Below are positions 11,061 through 22,712 of a DNA stretch of 64,000 nucleotides, one piece after another. The DNA is taken from contig BCIV01000005.1 in NCBI GenBank assembly GCA_001600055.1, positions 124,001 to 188,000 on the forward strand, written 5' to 3'. This stretch comes from Filobasidium wieringae (lineage: Eukaryota > Basidiomycota > Tremellomycetes > Filobasidiales > Filobasidiaceae). Position numbers and translations under genes: made by a program. Position 1 is the stretch's first letter. Each line of letters opens with the position of its first letter. Under the pieces are notes generated by a model. The model was not told where the DNA came from, did no database searches, and saw only the letters and a list, made by a program, of their open reading frames with translations.

Positions 11061-11281
11061 CGTTTGTCGGTGGAAGAGTGGTGCAGAGGGGTTCAACCTG
11101 GCAGAGTGAACCGTCGAGGTCGATGTTATGAAAGTCGACCTAAATCGATCAGAGCGGAGACCCGACGCTGACCATCGTTCGTCATCATCAACATCGACCG
11201 GATCATCCTATCACTTGCAAACCCGTTCAGATTGATGCACCACCACCGCTCGACACTCGACACGACAGCATTCTCTAGACC
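11061..11281. promoter_or_regulatory. Divergent promoter, PCI gene and ATG3
   Basis: 221 bp separate the start codons of the minus-strand PCI gene (11060) and plus-strand ATG3 (11282), so both promoters must lie here or overlap the 5' exons. I see no clear TATA box. Confidence 0.6.
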
Positions 11282-13640
11282 ATGAACAATCCGCTCTTAG
11301 CTATTCAAGTAGGTCGTCATCGAAAAGAGCGAGGAAAACGGTCAAGAACTGATCGTTTTGTTCCATCCCATCAATTCCTGACTTCTAATCACAACGATAA
11401 ACACCGCATCATCTCGACCTCTTCATCTCCATAATCGATGATCCCAACGACAGTCTCAATACTGGGCAGTAAGGGACTACCTATCCCCCGTAAGTCTTCC
11501 CCCCTCTTCATATCCACGCCCCATACCCATCTCATTCATCCCCCTCATCCCTCCCCTCCCCTCACCTTGCATCAACAGGTCCTAAAAGAATCCAAATTCA
11601 AGGACCACGGCCGCCTAACTCCCGAAGAATTCGTAGCAGCAGGAGATTTCCTGAGCTACAAGTTCCCCGTTTGGGCATGGTCAGTCAGAGATCTACCGCG
11701 ATTGGTCGATGGGGGAGGAAGGGAAAAGGGGCTGATTTTTAACGCTTTGGCTTGTGTTCTGCGTTCTGCGTTCTGGATTCTTTTCTTCTTCTTCTTCTTC
11801 TTCTTCTTCTTCTTCTTGTGATCTTTTATTTTTGCCCTGGTCCTTGACACGCGGATCAGGCAAAAAGGCGATCCGTCCAAGACGAGGGATTTCCTTCCGG
11901 TCGATAAACAGTATTTGGTCACTAGGAACGGTTAGTCCTTACCTCTCCTGTCCTCCCCTCTCTTGACGTCAACTCTATTCTATTGCTTTATTATCCCTCA
12001 ACCGTGATCGAGAACTAACCTCTCCCTCTTTTTCTTCATTTTTGACATCACATTTTATCACATCACATTACATTACGTCCCACTGCCCTCCCCTCGCGCC
12101 CCGCACACAGTCCCTTGTTTAAGAAGAGCCACGGCAGTAGAGTACGGGAACAACGAGGAGGATGGGGAGAGGTTGTTATCCTTCTTGGACGACGTGAGTT
12201 TTCGGGTCTCTCTGCAGGGGTGGAAGAGGGGTTCGCTGATAGTAATAACGATTGATCGATCGATTGATTGTTTATTGAACATTTTTTTTTTGCTCTGCGG
12301 CGGTACATTCGAACCGAACGAAAGGCGGAAGAGGCTCCGGGACCGGATGGGAAGACCAGACCTAAAGGGGAGGAAGATTGGGTGGAGACTCATATCGGTC
12401 GAAGTGAGTCCCTCCAGGCTTTTTTCGAAATAGGAGCCAGTACGGTCGAGTACTAATCGTCGAACCCCCCCCTCTTCCGCGATTTGAGCAGCTTCCCATA
12501 ATATCAAGACTGCCGAAGGAATGGCAGAGATCCCGGATATGGATGATTTCCCTCCCTCCTCCACCTCTCCCCCCTCTCATCCTCATGATCATCAGGGGAA
12601 AGACGCTCCCCATGCCGTCCACCTGGGCGATCTCACTCGGGACATTGGGGCGTTGGATTTGAAGGAAGAGGTACCGGATATGGACGATATTCCCGATATG
12701 GACGATGAGCTCGAGGGGGAGGGGGTGTTTTTGGAGGAAGAGGATGAGGCGGTGGGCGGGTTGAGACATCCTTCTGCGTGAGTCTGTCGGTTCTCAGTGC
12801 AGGGGGAAGGGGATGTGATACTGACCGGTGTTCGGTTTGTGATCGTTTTTCGTTTTGTTCTTCTCTTTGATGTGTTTTCATTCGCTCTTTCAGGGAAGAG
12901 GTTCAACAGAGTAGGACGAGGGAGAATCTGTTACAGGTCAGGACTTATGATTGTTTCATCACTTATGATAAACATTATCAGACGCCTAGGTTTTGGTTGT
13001 TGGGTTATGACGAGGTCAGTCGCTAGGGTTTCTTCGTCTCCAACACTTCGCGGTGGGGTGTGTGTGCGACTGACCATCACACCCATCGATGTTAGAACAA
13101 GAAACCACTCACGCCTACTCAGGTCTTTCAAGATGTCCCCTCGGATCACGCGTTCAAGACGATGACCATGGAGACTTTCCCGCACTCGGGTCAGTTGTTG
13201 GCCTCCGTCCATCCCTGTAAACACGCCAGCGTTATGAAGAAGTTTATCGATCGGATGGATGCGGGCAGGAAGAGGAGCGATTCGCCTGGGCTTGGGCAGG
13301 AGGAGAGGGTTGGGGGGAGCGGGAATGATAAGGAGAAGGAAAAGGAGAAGAAGAAGAAGGGTTGGGGTCTCGGGGGAGTCGTCAGGAAGGTCACGGGTGG
13401 ATCAGGGTCCGGTTCCGTGGCTACCGGTTCGAATGTGGGTTCTACATCCGTCCCCGGGCAGGGTAGGGAGAAGACGGAAGATCTGGGTGGGGTTCAGGTG
13501 GATTTCTATATGGTCATCGTGAGTACGCTCGGGAACGGTTCGGCTGCAAATGTTGACCCCCCTGGACTATACGGCAGTTTTTGAAATTCATCGCTAGTAT
13601 CGTACCTACCATCGAGGTGGATAGTACCACCGCTTTCTGA
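11282..13640 (+). CDS. ATG3: ATG3, E2-like enzyme for Atg8 lipidation
   Basis: Ten exons: 11282-11308, 11454-11489, 11579-11679, 11860-11930, 12111-12193, 12325-12403, 12492-12777, 12894-13014, 13096-13518 and 13578-13640; 1,290 nt, 429 aa. It starts MNPLLAIQ...[10 protein letters not shown] and continues [20 protein letters not shown] and [16 protein letters not shown]. The active-site region is [16 protein letters not shown] (HPC cysteine). It ends [20 protein letters not shown]. Atg3 takes Atg8 from Atg7 and transfers it to phosphatidylethanolamine on the phagophore. The flexible acidic region carries three [IV]PDMDD motifs. Between the catalytic Cys and the last helices is a Lys/Gly-rich insert of about 70 residues ([17 protein letters not shown]) that I do not recall in yeast or human Atg3. 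Confidence 0.95.
11779..11818 (+). repeat. (TTC)n microsatellite inside ATG3 intron
   Basis: About a dozen TTC units lie in the fourth-exon-preceding intron (11680-11859), acting as an extended polypyrimidine stretch before the acceptor. It is likely polymorphic between strains. Confidence 0.9.
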
Positions 13641-13800
13641 ACGAGTCGACGGGATGTCTGGTTCTCGGCGGGACATGTGTTTGTGTAATCAAGAAACGTC
13701 GCTGATTGTTGTCATAGTATGAATATACCATCTCGCTGAACGTCTTGGCAAAGCGTCACAGCCTACATCCTACATCGCTCTTGCACAGATTCACGAAAGA

Positions 13801-15336
13801 TCAAAGTAGTTCGCTGACATCCCTCGAACTGCTCGAGGATTTAGGATACTTGAACCAAGTAGGCTGGGTCTTTGAGGCGATACCGTCCCCAGCGAGCTGT
13901 GGATCTTGGGAAGTCATCAGTACAGGCGCATTACTCGAGATCGGAGCCCATTGGAGTGGTTCCAGATCCCCATCGTCTGATTCGAATCGAAATCAGTCTC
14001 GAATGATGATCTCCACGGACGTCTAGACCGGGACTTACCGCCACGCGTATACATGTACGATAAACCCACACCGGGTTGCTCGTCACTCGGTTTCTCCCAC
14101 TTGAGAGCTCTGGGACGTTTCTCCGCCTTGTAGGTGCTACGTCTACCCCGGATCAGAGTTTCCATCTCTTTTTGGAAGACAGAGTAGATGAAGGGAACGA
14201 GCGCTATCATTGCTAATCGTTTACTGGCTGTAAAAAGCACGTTTGTATACGAACAACTTTGAGTGGCTTTATCGGATCGAGTACCTTTACTCACCGAAGG
14301 CTAGCACGAGGATAGTACTGAGCACTTTGATGTGCCAGATACGGTGCTCCAGGCTAGAGGATGGTCTCAGTGATTACACTTCAGGCAAATCGGATTCGTC
14401 AAGTGGCTTACACTCTCTTCTGCTCCGCGTAATACTCCCCCCTCTCCCTATTCGCTTTGTCCTCTTTCTTGGGACGCTCCGAGATGATCTTCGTTGCAGC
14501 TTCCCGGCGCTTCTTGTCGTACGCCTGCACATACGAGAGAAAGATCAATATAGTGAGACGATCGGGTCTATCACGCTTCTTCTTACGTCTCCTATTTTGA
14601 ACCGGCCCTGAATATGAATTGGATAAGCAGATGGCCAACGATCGAACACCTCGTGGCTATACTTACGACCTGAGGCTGCAAACCGCTTTCCCAAACCATA
14701 CTCTTGTTTTCTGCCGAGGCCAATCCTACGGGAAACGGGAAAAGCCGAGGCTGCACCAACGATGTTGAGAGAAAAGCTATTCCATGCATTTTCAGTCAGT
14801 ATCACTTGCCTCGCCCACGGCCATCAATCAGCACTTACCGCTCGGATGCGCTCGTGAAGCCATATCCTATCACGAGTCCCAATCTGAGTGAAGAAATTCA
14901 TGCGAGCTAATATAAACTTACCCATAAGGAGAAAGCTCTTCGAAATATGATGGTCAGGTAACGATTTTGGATGTACATACGAACGAAACTCACGGCTTTC
15001 TCGAGAATTCGGTTTCACCCTGATTGACCGGCTTGCTTTGTTTCGCAGAGATCTGTTTGGCGTTCCATAGCTCAACTTTTCGCTTCCACGCCCAATTGGT
15101 GTACATCGTATGACTGAACATGAGACTGATGGAACACCAGTCAACACAGCGCTCATCCCCTTGTATTCGCGCTCAACTCACATCACAGCCAATATCGTGG
15201 CGCGGGAAAACATCAGGTAGAAGCCGTACGCTTCAGGGGGTATGTTATCGATGGAGGACATCCAGAGAGTTACTCCTACCATCAACAGTCCAGCCACTTG
15301 CCACGGTCCATACTCCACGTCCTTCGCTACCGGCAT
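13801..15336 (-). CDS. Multi-pass membrane protein of unknown function (352 aa or longer)
   Basis: Not recognised. Exons 15336-15182, 15125-14994, 14883-14839, 14776-14587, 14524-14412, 14353-14295, 14227-14039 and 13976-13801 close the frame (1,059 nt). TM-like segments: VAGLLMVGVTLWM, YLMFSRATILAVILMFS, PLGLVIGYGFTSASE with NIVGAASAFPV, VLSTILVLAFGASKR and MIALVPFIYSVFQ. Between them is a long charged helix (DKKRREAATKIISERPKK, ERGEYYAEQKR). The tail is polar. The start used is the first ATG in the open frame. Upstream sequence (15337-15600) also looks coding (SLDRYARTARVAEQSIG; NPRTLDEINSNMGQVSS, in another frame), so an extra 5' exon is likely, but I could not join it with a normal-length intron. 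Location is probably ER or another endomembrane (inference). Confidence 0.7.
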
Positions 15337-15840
15337 TTCTCCTCTACGGCCAATCGATTGCTCAGCGACGCGCGCAGTTCTAGCATAACGGTCAAGGCTC
15401 ACGATGAAGAGACCTGGCCCATGTTGGAATTGATCTCGTCGAGTGTTCGAGGGTTCTCTAGTATATGTTTGTCAAAATGAGTTCAACTTGGTAAAGACAA
15501 CCTCAGCAACGATACTGTGTATGAAATGTGAGTGTCGGGAAAAGGAGGGAGAAACGAAACACGACCGAAACGTAGGGGTGAACGACAAAGGAAAGGACAT
15601 GTTGGATAGGGAATTTTGCCTATAACATGGACAACCTCTGTCATATCATTCTTGGCTGCTCTGCTGTACTTCCACTTTCACCGCACCATTCGCTCAGTAT
15701 TGTGGCATATAAAGTCATGATACGCGCCAACAACCCCATCTAGTCGGCGCGAACCATCAACACCTTGTTGATCACAGAAACTGACTAATTTTCCCGTTCA
15801 AGTCTACTGCATTTCCCACTCCTAAAGCTTTACAATAATC
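15337..15840. other. Divergent region; may hold an unresolved 5' exon of the minus-strand gene
   Basis: About 500 bp between the membrane-protein gene and the plus-strand four-TM gene. On the minus strand, 15600-15340 has a near-continuous reading frame beginning MSFPLSFTPTF at about 15600, broken by a TGA and a frame change. Promoters of both genes must also lie here. Confidence 0.45.
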
Positions 15841-16635
15841 ATGGGCCAGCCAACTAGCCAACCTGTCGATAAGACGCAAACCCCACCCCGTCAAGGCCTC
15901 TTTCTGGGCATCATTGTGGTCTCACAAGTGTTGTTGCTACTGGTATCAACACTAGTCATCGTTCCCCTGATCGACCCAACTGTACCCAACCTAACTCTTT
16001 TCGTCTATCAAGCGAAGGATCGGCGAAGTTATGCTCTGGGTAGCTGTCAGACTGGCGAGCAGAGTCGAGACGCGTACCAGTAAGCCGATGACGTCGACAA
16101 AGCCGTAATCATTGCTGACCGACTTTCTCGACCAGATGTATTGACAGCATAGGGAAGCAAAGTATAGAGGGTAACTTCAAGAATGTCCCAAACACCATGA
16201 AATTGACTTTGGTCTGGTCAGGCCTACTTATGGGGTCGTTCCTCATGGCAATCGATGCGTGGATAGACGTATCCCGCCAATCTGCTCTTGCGCAAGACAG
16301 GAATACAAGTTATCGAGCAAGTACAGACCCACTCGCTGCTGGAGTGAAGAGGATCACACTGGTCACACATAGTATCGTAGCCGCATTGATTTTGTTGACC
16401 TGGATTCTAGTCGCAGCATGGATTGGAGGATCGAAGGGGATTAGTATTAAGTCGATCGGATACGCGTGGGTCCTGTTGTCTGACAGTGACACAACATGTT
16501 TCGCTTACAATATCATGGATCAGATACTTGGTGATGACCCCAATCCTTGTTCTAACTTGGATAGCAGGGATATTTGGTGCCTTCAGATCAAATTCCGTAC
16601 GCGTCACCAGTCAAGATCGCTCTGGGTTCTGGTAA
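15841..16635 (+). CDS. Four-TM membrane protein of unknown function, 226 aa
   Basis: Exons 15841-16079, 16136-16465 and 16524-16635 (681 nt with TAA). Introns are GTAAGC...CCAG and GTGGGT...CAG. TM1 is GLFLGIIVVSQVLLLLVSTL, followed by an extracellular-type loop containing NLT and a Cys pair (SCQTGEQ, QCID). TM2 is LTLVWSGLLMGSFLMAI, TM3 is HSIVAALILLTWILVAAWIG, and TM4 is YLVMTPILVLTWIAGIFGAF; a short polar tail follows. The topology resembles Sur7/PalI-like or tetraspanin-like fungal proteins, but no family signature is clear. The second intron choice is supported because it yields TM4. Confidence 0.7.
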
Positions 16636-16815
16636 AAACGACCACATCTAGACAATCTGTGCGGCACTGGACTACTCATCCCGATTGTATCGAAATGAAC
16701 AGATCGAAGTGCATACATAAGTGGGAGCCTGCGAAGTATCATGTATTAGGAATTCTCAGCTACTGTTACACAAAGTCTACCATCTACCGATTCGATGTGC
16801 GCTTCATCTGATCGA

Positions 16816-17535
16816 TCAAGGCGATCGGTCCTCGGCGGGATCACACACGAATGTCGCCTTCCACTCAGTCAACTCACTGTTGAGATAAACGAAGCCAGTC
16901 ATATGAAACTAGAACAATACTTCGTGTCTCAATTAAACCAGTTCAGCTTCCTCTTGCAAGTTGACTCACCCTTTGATCGTCATGCATGGCCGAGTAAAGG
17001 ATCACAGCATCAGAGTCCGCCTGAATCATGACGTGAGTTTCCTCGAGCGAGATACAACCAGAGTTCCACAGAACCACCTTAGCTCCGGCCTGTCAATTTA
17101 GATTGCTTTAGTCTATAATTTTTGCCTGACATCAGTTTCTCGACTCACCGGTTGACTCAGCATCCTCTTGATCAACGTCCTGTTCCTGTCTTCAAGCGCG
17201 CGACTGACTTCCGCGAGTTCTACAGGGTCACGGTCATCCATGGTGAAGGGGGTGTCGACCCCATGAGTAGCTAATAGCCCAGTCTTCTTCCTGGTAGGAG
17301 CTTCAGGACGAGCATTCGACTCTTTGAGGGCGAACACCTTCTCGAAGGGGCGCAGAGTTGAAGTAACGAGTGCGATGGGCATGTTGTACGAGATTGGAAG
17401 TGTCTGTTTGTCGTCAATTGTGGAGCCATCGGTCAAGTGGCGAATCCACAATATGTGCTAGTTAAGTACGTTCAGGGGGAATTGTACTCTCTTCGAGCTC
17501 GTGCTTTCACGAATCCCTTCTTCGTAGCTTCTCAT
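16816..17535 (-). CDS. Hypothetical cytosolic protein, about 190 aa
   Basis: Not recognised. Exons 17457-17149, 17089-16970 and 16908-16816 (TGA) join in frame with GTGAGT...ACAG and GTGAGT...CTAG introns. An upstream ATG exon from 17535 (MRSYEEGIREST) can be joined only through a 30-nt intron, so the start is uncertain; the first in-frame ATG of the main exon is MPIALVTSTLRPF. Distinct segments: RALEDRNRTLIKRMLSQP, AGAKVVLWNSGCISLEETHV, ILYSAMHDDQRFHMTGFVYL, EWKATFVCDPAED. The alternating hydrophobic pattern suggests a small folded domain rather than disorder. The end is 180 bp from the convergent four-TM gene. Confidence 0.6.
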
Positions 17536-18728
17536 TTTCCCTTTCTTCGTCCGTTTACCGCTTCAGTCGCCTCGACACGTTAGGAAGTCGGACCAGATCT
17601 TCCTTTAGCAGCATACTATCAGGAAACGTTTATAGTATTCCTTTGTGAGATACGAGTAGGCTTCTTGGAGCGAAAGCCGATGCACGTTTACCATGTGACG
17701 ATAGATAACATCTTGAAATGACCTCTAGCGGACTTTCTGCCTTGTCATTGAGGCTTAGAAATGCAGAAGACGTGCGAGACAATGCCATCGCGACGTGGCC
17801 CAGTCTTCCCTCGACTGACCTCACGCAGTCCGATCAGATGTTTAATATCTAGTGGTGCAGACCTCACAGGCTAGGGAGCCGAGATACGGTGTCAATCGTC
17901 AGGCAAAGGGATTGCTACTTGACAATGTGATCAACCATACGAATCGAAAAAATCGATGACACAAGCTCAATAACATGTAGAATGTCGTTAAAAAGATATC
18001 GGGACCTGTCCATCGTACTTGTTCACTTTTTGATCTAGAACTGGGCCGCTTTCCGCATACGTACAATAGAATCTGGCAGTAAGCAGAAATTGCTGCAATC
18101 GAGAGTTTGGCAAGAGTTGGCCCTGATTAACGTACGTACTCATGCAACAATCGAGGATCTAGGAGCAGTTGTTCAGCGATCTGGACAAGCGATAGCGGCG
18201 CGTATTCCCCTGATATCGTTTGATGATGCGCTATACAAATCAGAACCAACAGATATAGCTGAGACCCTGGCCAGCTGGGCTGTGGGCTTTTCTTCCCCCA
18301 ATGTTAACCTGTGTCCAGGTACTTTGTATCTGCCAGAGGCCTATCTAGAACTCAGGTACCAGTCGCAAAGACAAAGAGCATCCTCAACTATCAATCGTAA
18401 GAGCAGAAAGAGCCGTTCCGTTGACCCTCCTATGTTGCCGTGAACTATTTCGTAAGGACAACAATGTCAATCATACCTTCGCGAGTCTGCTGCCGCCGTA
18501 TCCCCCTAGACCTTAGCCACAACTCCGGGTCGCACGGCTCAACGATCCCCAAGTCCGCACATCCCGAGTTTCCAACAGAACAACGACCCATCTACACGCC
18601 TCGATCCCACATGAACCGAATCGTCTCATCGTATCATGCAATAATCTCTACATCTTTCTCGGATACACGGTACCATCCCTTCGGGGTACGAACTTTTATA
18701 TCAGGCCTGAGTATCGTACTGATGATGA
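17536..18728. other. Gene-poor stretch with one weak ORF
   Basis: About 1.2 kb. The only notable frame is plus-strand 18090-18443 (117 codons, starting with a TTG), containing IEDLGAVVQRSGQAIAARIP and LISFDDALYKSEPTDIAET. It has protein-like composition but no start, splice sites or known family. It could be a gene remnant. A minus-strand ORF at 17824-17630 has no support. The 3'UTR of the SNRNP40-like gene reaches in from the right. Confidence 0.35.
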
Positions 18729-20236
18729 TCAAGAATGATCCTGAGCGTCGATTTCTCCCAGTAACATCTGCCCGTCTTTCCCTCCTGTCAAAACTGTGTG
18801 TGTGAAGAGGGAGAGAGAGATGTCGCATGGGGCTCAGTGTGCTTGATAGCAGAAGGAACGCGAGCATGACTCACTTATAGGTTCTCTAGGGTGCCAATCC
18901 ACCGCCCCCACGCTCCCCTTATGACCACCCAATTTATAAACGATCTTTCCCGTCTCCACGTCCCAAACGGTGACGGTCCGATCTCCACCGCCACAGGCCA
19001 CCCGTGCGCCTCCGTCGGTACGTGACCAACCGCACTTGATCAGCATCTGTTCGAACCCCGCCGGCGCGCCCGTAAGGGTTCTGTAGACTCGGGATGGGGA
19101 GGAGGAGAAGGGTCGGATGTCGTGGATCATTAGGGTCGAGTCGAGGGAGTAGGAGAGGAGGTGGTGACCTGATGGGGAGAGGGAGAGGGAGGCGATCTGA
19201 AGCGATTGATAGTTGTGGGTCAGGGGGTTAGGGGAGAAGAGGGGAGGATGGAGCTTACGGTATCCGTATGACCTTTCAGCGTGTACAAAATTTCTTCTTT
19301 TCTCAGATCCCAGACCTAGTATCATACTCATCAACATCTCGTCCCCCCTGTTCCTAGGCCATGCGTCAAACCGGTCGGACTGACCTTGATCTCATTATCG
19401 ATCCCACCGACAAAACAAACCCCCCCTTCCCTGCCCCATTCCACAGCGGTCACACATCCCCCCAACCCATCATCCAACTCGGCCACCGCGCCTCTCTCCC
19501 CATCCTCGAAACTCGCCGGATCCCATACCCTGGCGATCCCATCGTCCCCCCCGGTGAGTACCAAATCCTTCCCGCTCGCTGTAGAGTTCGTGACGGCGAT
19601 GGAATTGATGGCTCCATAATGGGCGTTGTATTTCGCCAACCTGGCGCCGGAGGAGAGGGAGGTGGAGATTAGGGTCCCATCGGCCGAGACGGTGTAGAGG
19701 ATGGAGGAGTCAAAGGGAGAGAAGGCTAGATCGGTTATAGCTTGTTTATGGTGGTTTGGGAGGTAACCGGTGTTTTCGTGAGGAGGGTAGGTTTGCCAGA
19801 GAGCTGCGTCGGGTGTCGTGAAGAGCGTTCGTTAGAAGAGGCTCTGAAGTGGAAGAATTATGAAAGGGAGCAGGACTTACAGACATTACGATCCGCCGAG
19901 ACTGCTGCTATTCTTTCCCCAGTAGGATCGAACTTGCAAGCGATAATCTCTCCCTGTAGTCCAACGACTGATCAATCTTCCGTTCCCGTTTCCTTTCCTC
20001 GAACAGACGAACGGCCAACTCACCCTATGTGCCCCACCCAGACTGACGATGGGAGCGACAAGTCCACTAGTCCTCTGTACGGCTCTGACCAGCTGGTTCT
20101 TCGATCCGGGTCCTCCAGAGGAAGCGATGGTCATCAAGGTCTTGTTGCTGTCCGCATCTTCATCCTCTACCCGAGCGCGTTTGAGGAGAGCGGATGAGGT
20201 GGGACCGGAGGGAGGTGGGGATTTTCTGACGGACAT
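18729..20236 (-). CDS. WD40 protein of the U5 snRNP, SNRNP40 (40K) type
   Basis: The first exon is 20236-20024 (MSVRKSPPPSGP... to SLGGAHR). Further exons join through normal introns to the stop at 18731-18729. WD repeats in order: GEIIACKFDPTGERIAAVSADRN, an insert-containing second repeat, AKYNAHYGAINSIAV...LVLTGGDDGIARVWD, VEWGREGGVCFVGGIDNEIK, SLSLSPSGHHLLSYSLDSTL then IHDIRPF, and CGGGDRTVTVWDVETGKIVYKLGGHKG. It ends EPIILTGGKDGQMLLGEIDA. The IHDIRPF and final HPREPII...LLGEI segments match human SNRNP40, a Prp8-binding U5 and activated-spliceosome protein. Family length is about 350 aa and this fits. It is divergent from the RRP3 gene, 264 bp between starts. Confidence 0.85.
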
Positions 20237-20500
20237 TCTGTATGGGCCTGGGCTGTGGGAATGGGTCGATGCAGCTCGTCTGGCCTGTGAAGAATGATTC
20301 TGGTCAGGTTGAATGATCTGTGGATGATGTTGAAGAAGGATTCGAAGTGCAAGTTGACGAGTCGAAACGATCAACCTGACATCTTTTTTCCACTCGAATT
20401 AGAGAATTTCAACCTCGTCAACATCGAAATTCAATCCAACCTCGACCTTCCTCAATTCCTCTTTCCTCCTCCTTCCACGATCACGACCACATCCTCAGCA
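20237..20500. promoter_or_regulatory. Divergent promoter, SNRNP40-like gene and RRP3
   Basis: 264 bp between the two start codons. The RRP3-proximal part is pyrimidine-rich (TTTCCTCCTCC before the ATG). No TATA box is seen. Confidence 0.55.
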
Positions 20501-22576
20501 ATGCCCATATTCACAAACACCCGTCATCCACAGAAACGGGCGTACGCTAAGCCTAGACCTACCAACGTCGTCGATGAACCCGTCAAGAGATCGCTGATCG
20601 ATGAAAAGGCCAAGAAGGCGAAACTTTTGCAAAAGCAGAAGAGGAGGGAGGAACGAAAAGGAGCTGTGGAGGTGGTAGATGATGAGAATGAAGATGACGA
20701 GGAGGATAGTGTAGTTGAGGAAGACGTCGGGGAGGACGATGATGACGAGCTAGAGCTTGGAAGCGGGGAGAGTGATGATGAACAAGAAGACGACCTCGAC
20801 CTCGAAGACCAAGGCTCACAAGCTTCAAACTCCCATTCCGACGAAGAAGACGCTCAATCCCAAACCTCCAACCCTCTCGAACCATCCACATCAACGGACC
20901 CAGTCGAACTAGAGAACGTTACCTTTGAATCCCTCGGGATGATCCCCGAACTAGTCCGAGCCTGTACGACATTATCATTCACCAAGCCCACCCCCATCCA
21001 AGCGAAATCCATCCCCCCCGCTCTCAAGGGGAACGATATCATCGGTCTAGCCCAAACCGGTTCGGGGAAAACAGCAGCCTTCCTGATCCCTATCCTCCAA
21101 TCGTTATTTACGTCTGAAAACCCTACCCCCTTTTACGCACTCGTCCTAGCCCCCACCCGTGAGCTGGCCTACCAGATCGACCAGACCCTCAAAGGTCTCG
21201 GGTCGGGGATCGGGGTCCGCAGTAGCGTACTCGTGGGAGGAATGGATATGATGCAGCAGAGCGTCAGTTTGGGGAAGAGACCTCATGTGATCGTCGCTAC
21301 GCCTGGAAGATTGATGGATCATTTGGAGAATACCAAGGGGTTCAGTTTGAGGGGTTTAAAGTACTTGGTACGTGCAGTCATCTCCCTCCGTCTTCCAATA
21401 GTTCCCTAGACTCACCTGTCTCCTCTCCCCCTCCCTACCGACTCCGCATTTCAGGTAATGGACGAAGCAGATAGACTACTCGATCTAGACTTTGGTCCCA
21501 TCCTGGACAAGATCCTTAAAGTCATTCCGAAAGAAGGTCGTCATACCTACCTCTTCTCCGCTACGATGACCACCAAAGTCGCCAAGCTTCAGAGGGCCAG
21601 TCTGAAAGACCCGGTGAGGGTGGAAGTGTCTAGCAAGTGAGTCTCAAACGCTCGTGATCAGCGAATAATACCCGTCATGCGGATAAACATTCATCTAACG
21701 CCCGATCTCAACCCTAGGTATTCTACGGTAGAGACTTTATTACAATACTACCTCCTCCTCCCTCTCAAACAAAAGGACGCCCATCTAGTCTACCTGACCA
21801 ACGAAATGTCCTCGTCCTCCACCATCATCTTCACACGGACGGTCGCGGACGCTCAGCGATTATCGATCATCTTGAGGTTATTAGGTTTCCCCGCGATCCC
21901 TCTGCACGGACAACTCAGTCAGAGTTCCAGGTTGGGCGCTTTGAACAAGTTCAAGAGTGGAGGAAGGAAGATCTTGGTCGCTACCGATGTCGCCGCGAGG
22001 TACGTTTTTTCATCCTCGGGATCCATAGGTGTAGTTTGTGAGGTCTTACGAATCCACTGAACGAATCACAGAGGATTGGATATCCCCCTGGTAGATCTGG
22101 TGATCAATTACGATATCCCCACTCATTCCAAGGAATACATCCATCGAGTGGGACGAACGGCCCGTGCGGGCAGAGCGGGTAAAGCCATCACGCTCGTATC
22201 CCAATATGATGTCGAGCTGCTCCAACGGATCGAGAACGTGATCGGGAAAAAAATGGACGGGTTCGCAGTGGACAAGGAATCCGTCGCTGTCCTAGGTGAG
22301 AGAGTGTCTCAGGCTGCCAGGGAGGCGGCGATGGAGATGAGGGAAGCGGCGAAGAGTGGTCATTCTGGGCATGGAGGCAAGAGGGGTAGGGACTTTGGAG
22401 CGGGAGATGATGCGGATAGGGATGACGATGTGAAGGAAGCTGGGATGGCGTACAAGAAGCCGAGACGAGATGGCGGTGGTGGAAGAGGGCGGGGCGGCGG
22501 TGGTGGTGGTGGTCGTGGCAGGGGTGGCGGTGGCAGAGGTGGAGGACGTGGTGGTGGTCGAGGTGGTAGACGATGA
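20501..22576 (+). CDS. DEAD-box RNA helicase, DDX47/Rrp3-like or close relative
   Basis: Exons 20501-21367, 21455-21636, 21718-21999 and 22072-22576; 1,836 nt, 611 aa. After a basic and then very acidic N-terminus (residues 1-135) come the helicase motifs: Q motif with [14 protein letters not shown] (I), PTRELA (Ia), TPGRL (Ib), DEAD (II), SAT (III), IIFTRT (IV), ATDVAARGLD (V) and [11 protein letters not shown] (VI). The C-terminal 60 residues are a Gly/Arg-rich RGG tail. The acidic N-terminus and the [10 protein letters not shown] segment after motif VI also fit Drs1/DDX27, another nucleolar helicase needed for 60S subunits. RRP3/DDX47 (18S processing) and Drs1 are the two best options. The presence of a UTP gene next to it says little about which. 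Confidence 0.9.
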
Positions 22577-22712
22577 TCCTCGTCATCTACAGTCCAATAC
22601 CCTTCTTAGGACTCGTTCACTCCCGCTTTAGATTCTCGCAAATTCACACAGTTGTATCCCATCATCACACGATCACATGATCGTGTTCCACCTATATCGC
22701 ATGACGCACTCT

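Noticed and set aside
14925..14940. 16-nt candidate exon in the membrane gene at 13.8-15.3 kb
   Set aside because: Including it breaks the frame of the next TM segment (PLGLVIGYGF); skipping it gives an exact frame.
17630..17824. 64-codon minus-strand ORF
   Set aside because: No splice context, neighbour link or recognisable sequence.
22188..22586. His-rich minus-strand ORF
   Set aside because: It is the complement of the RGG-coding tail of the helicase.
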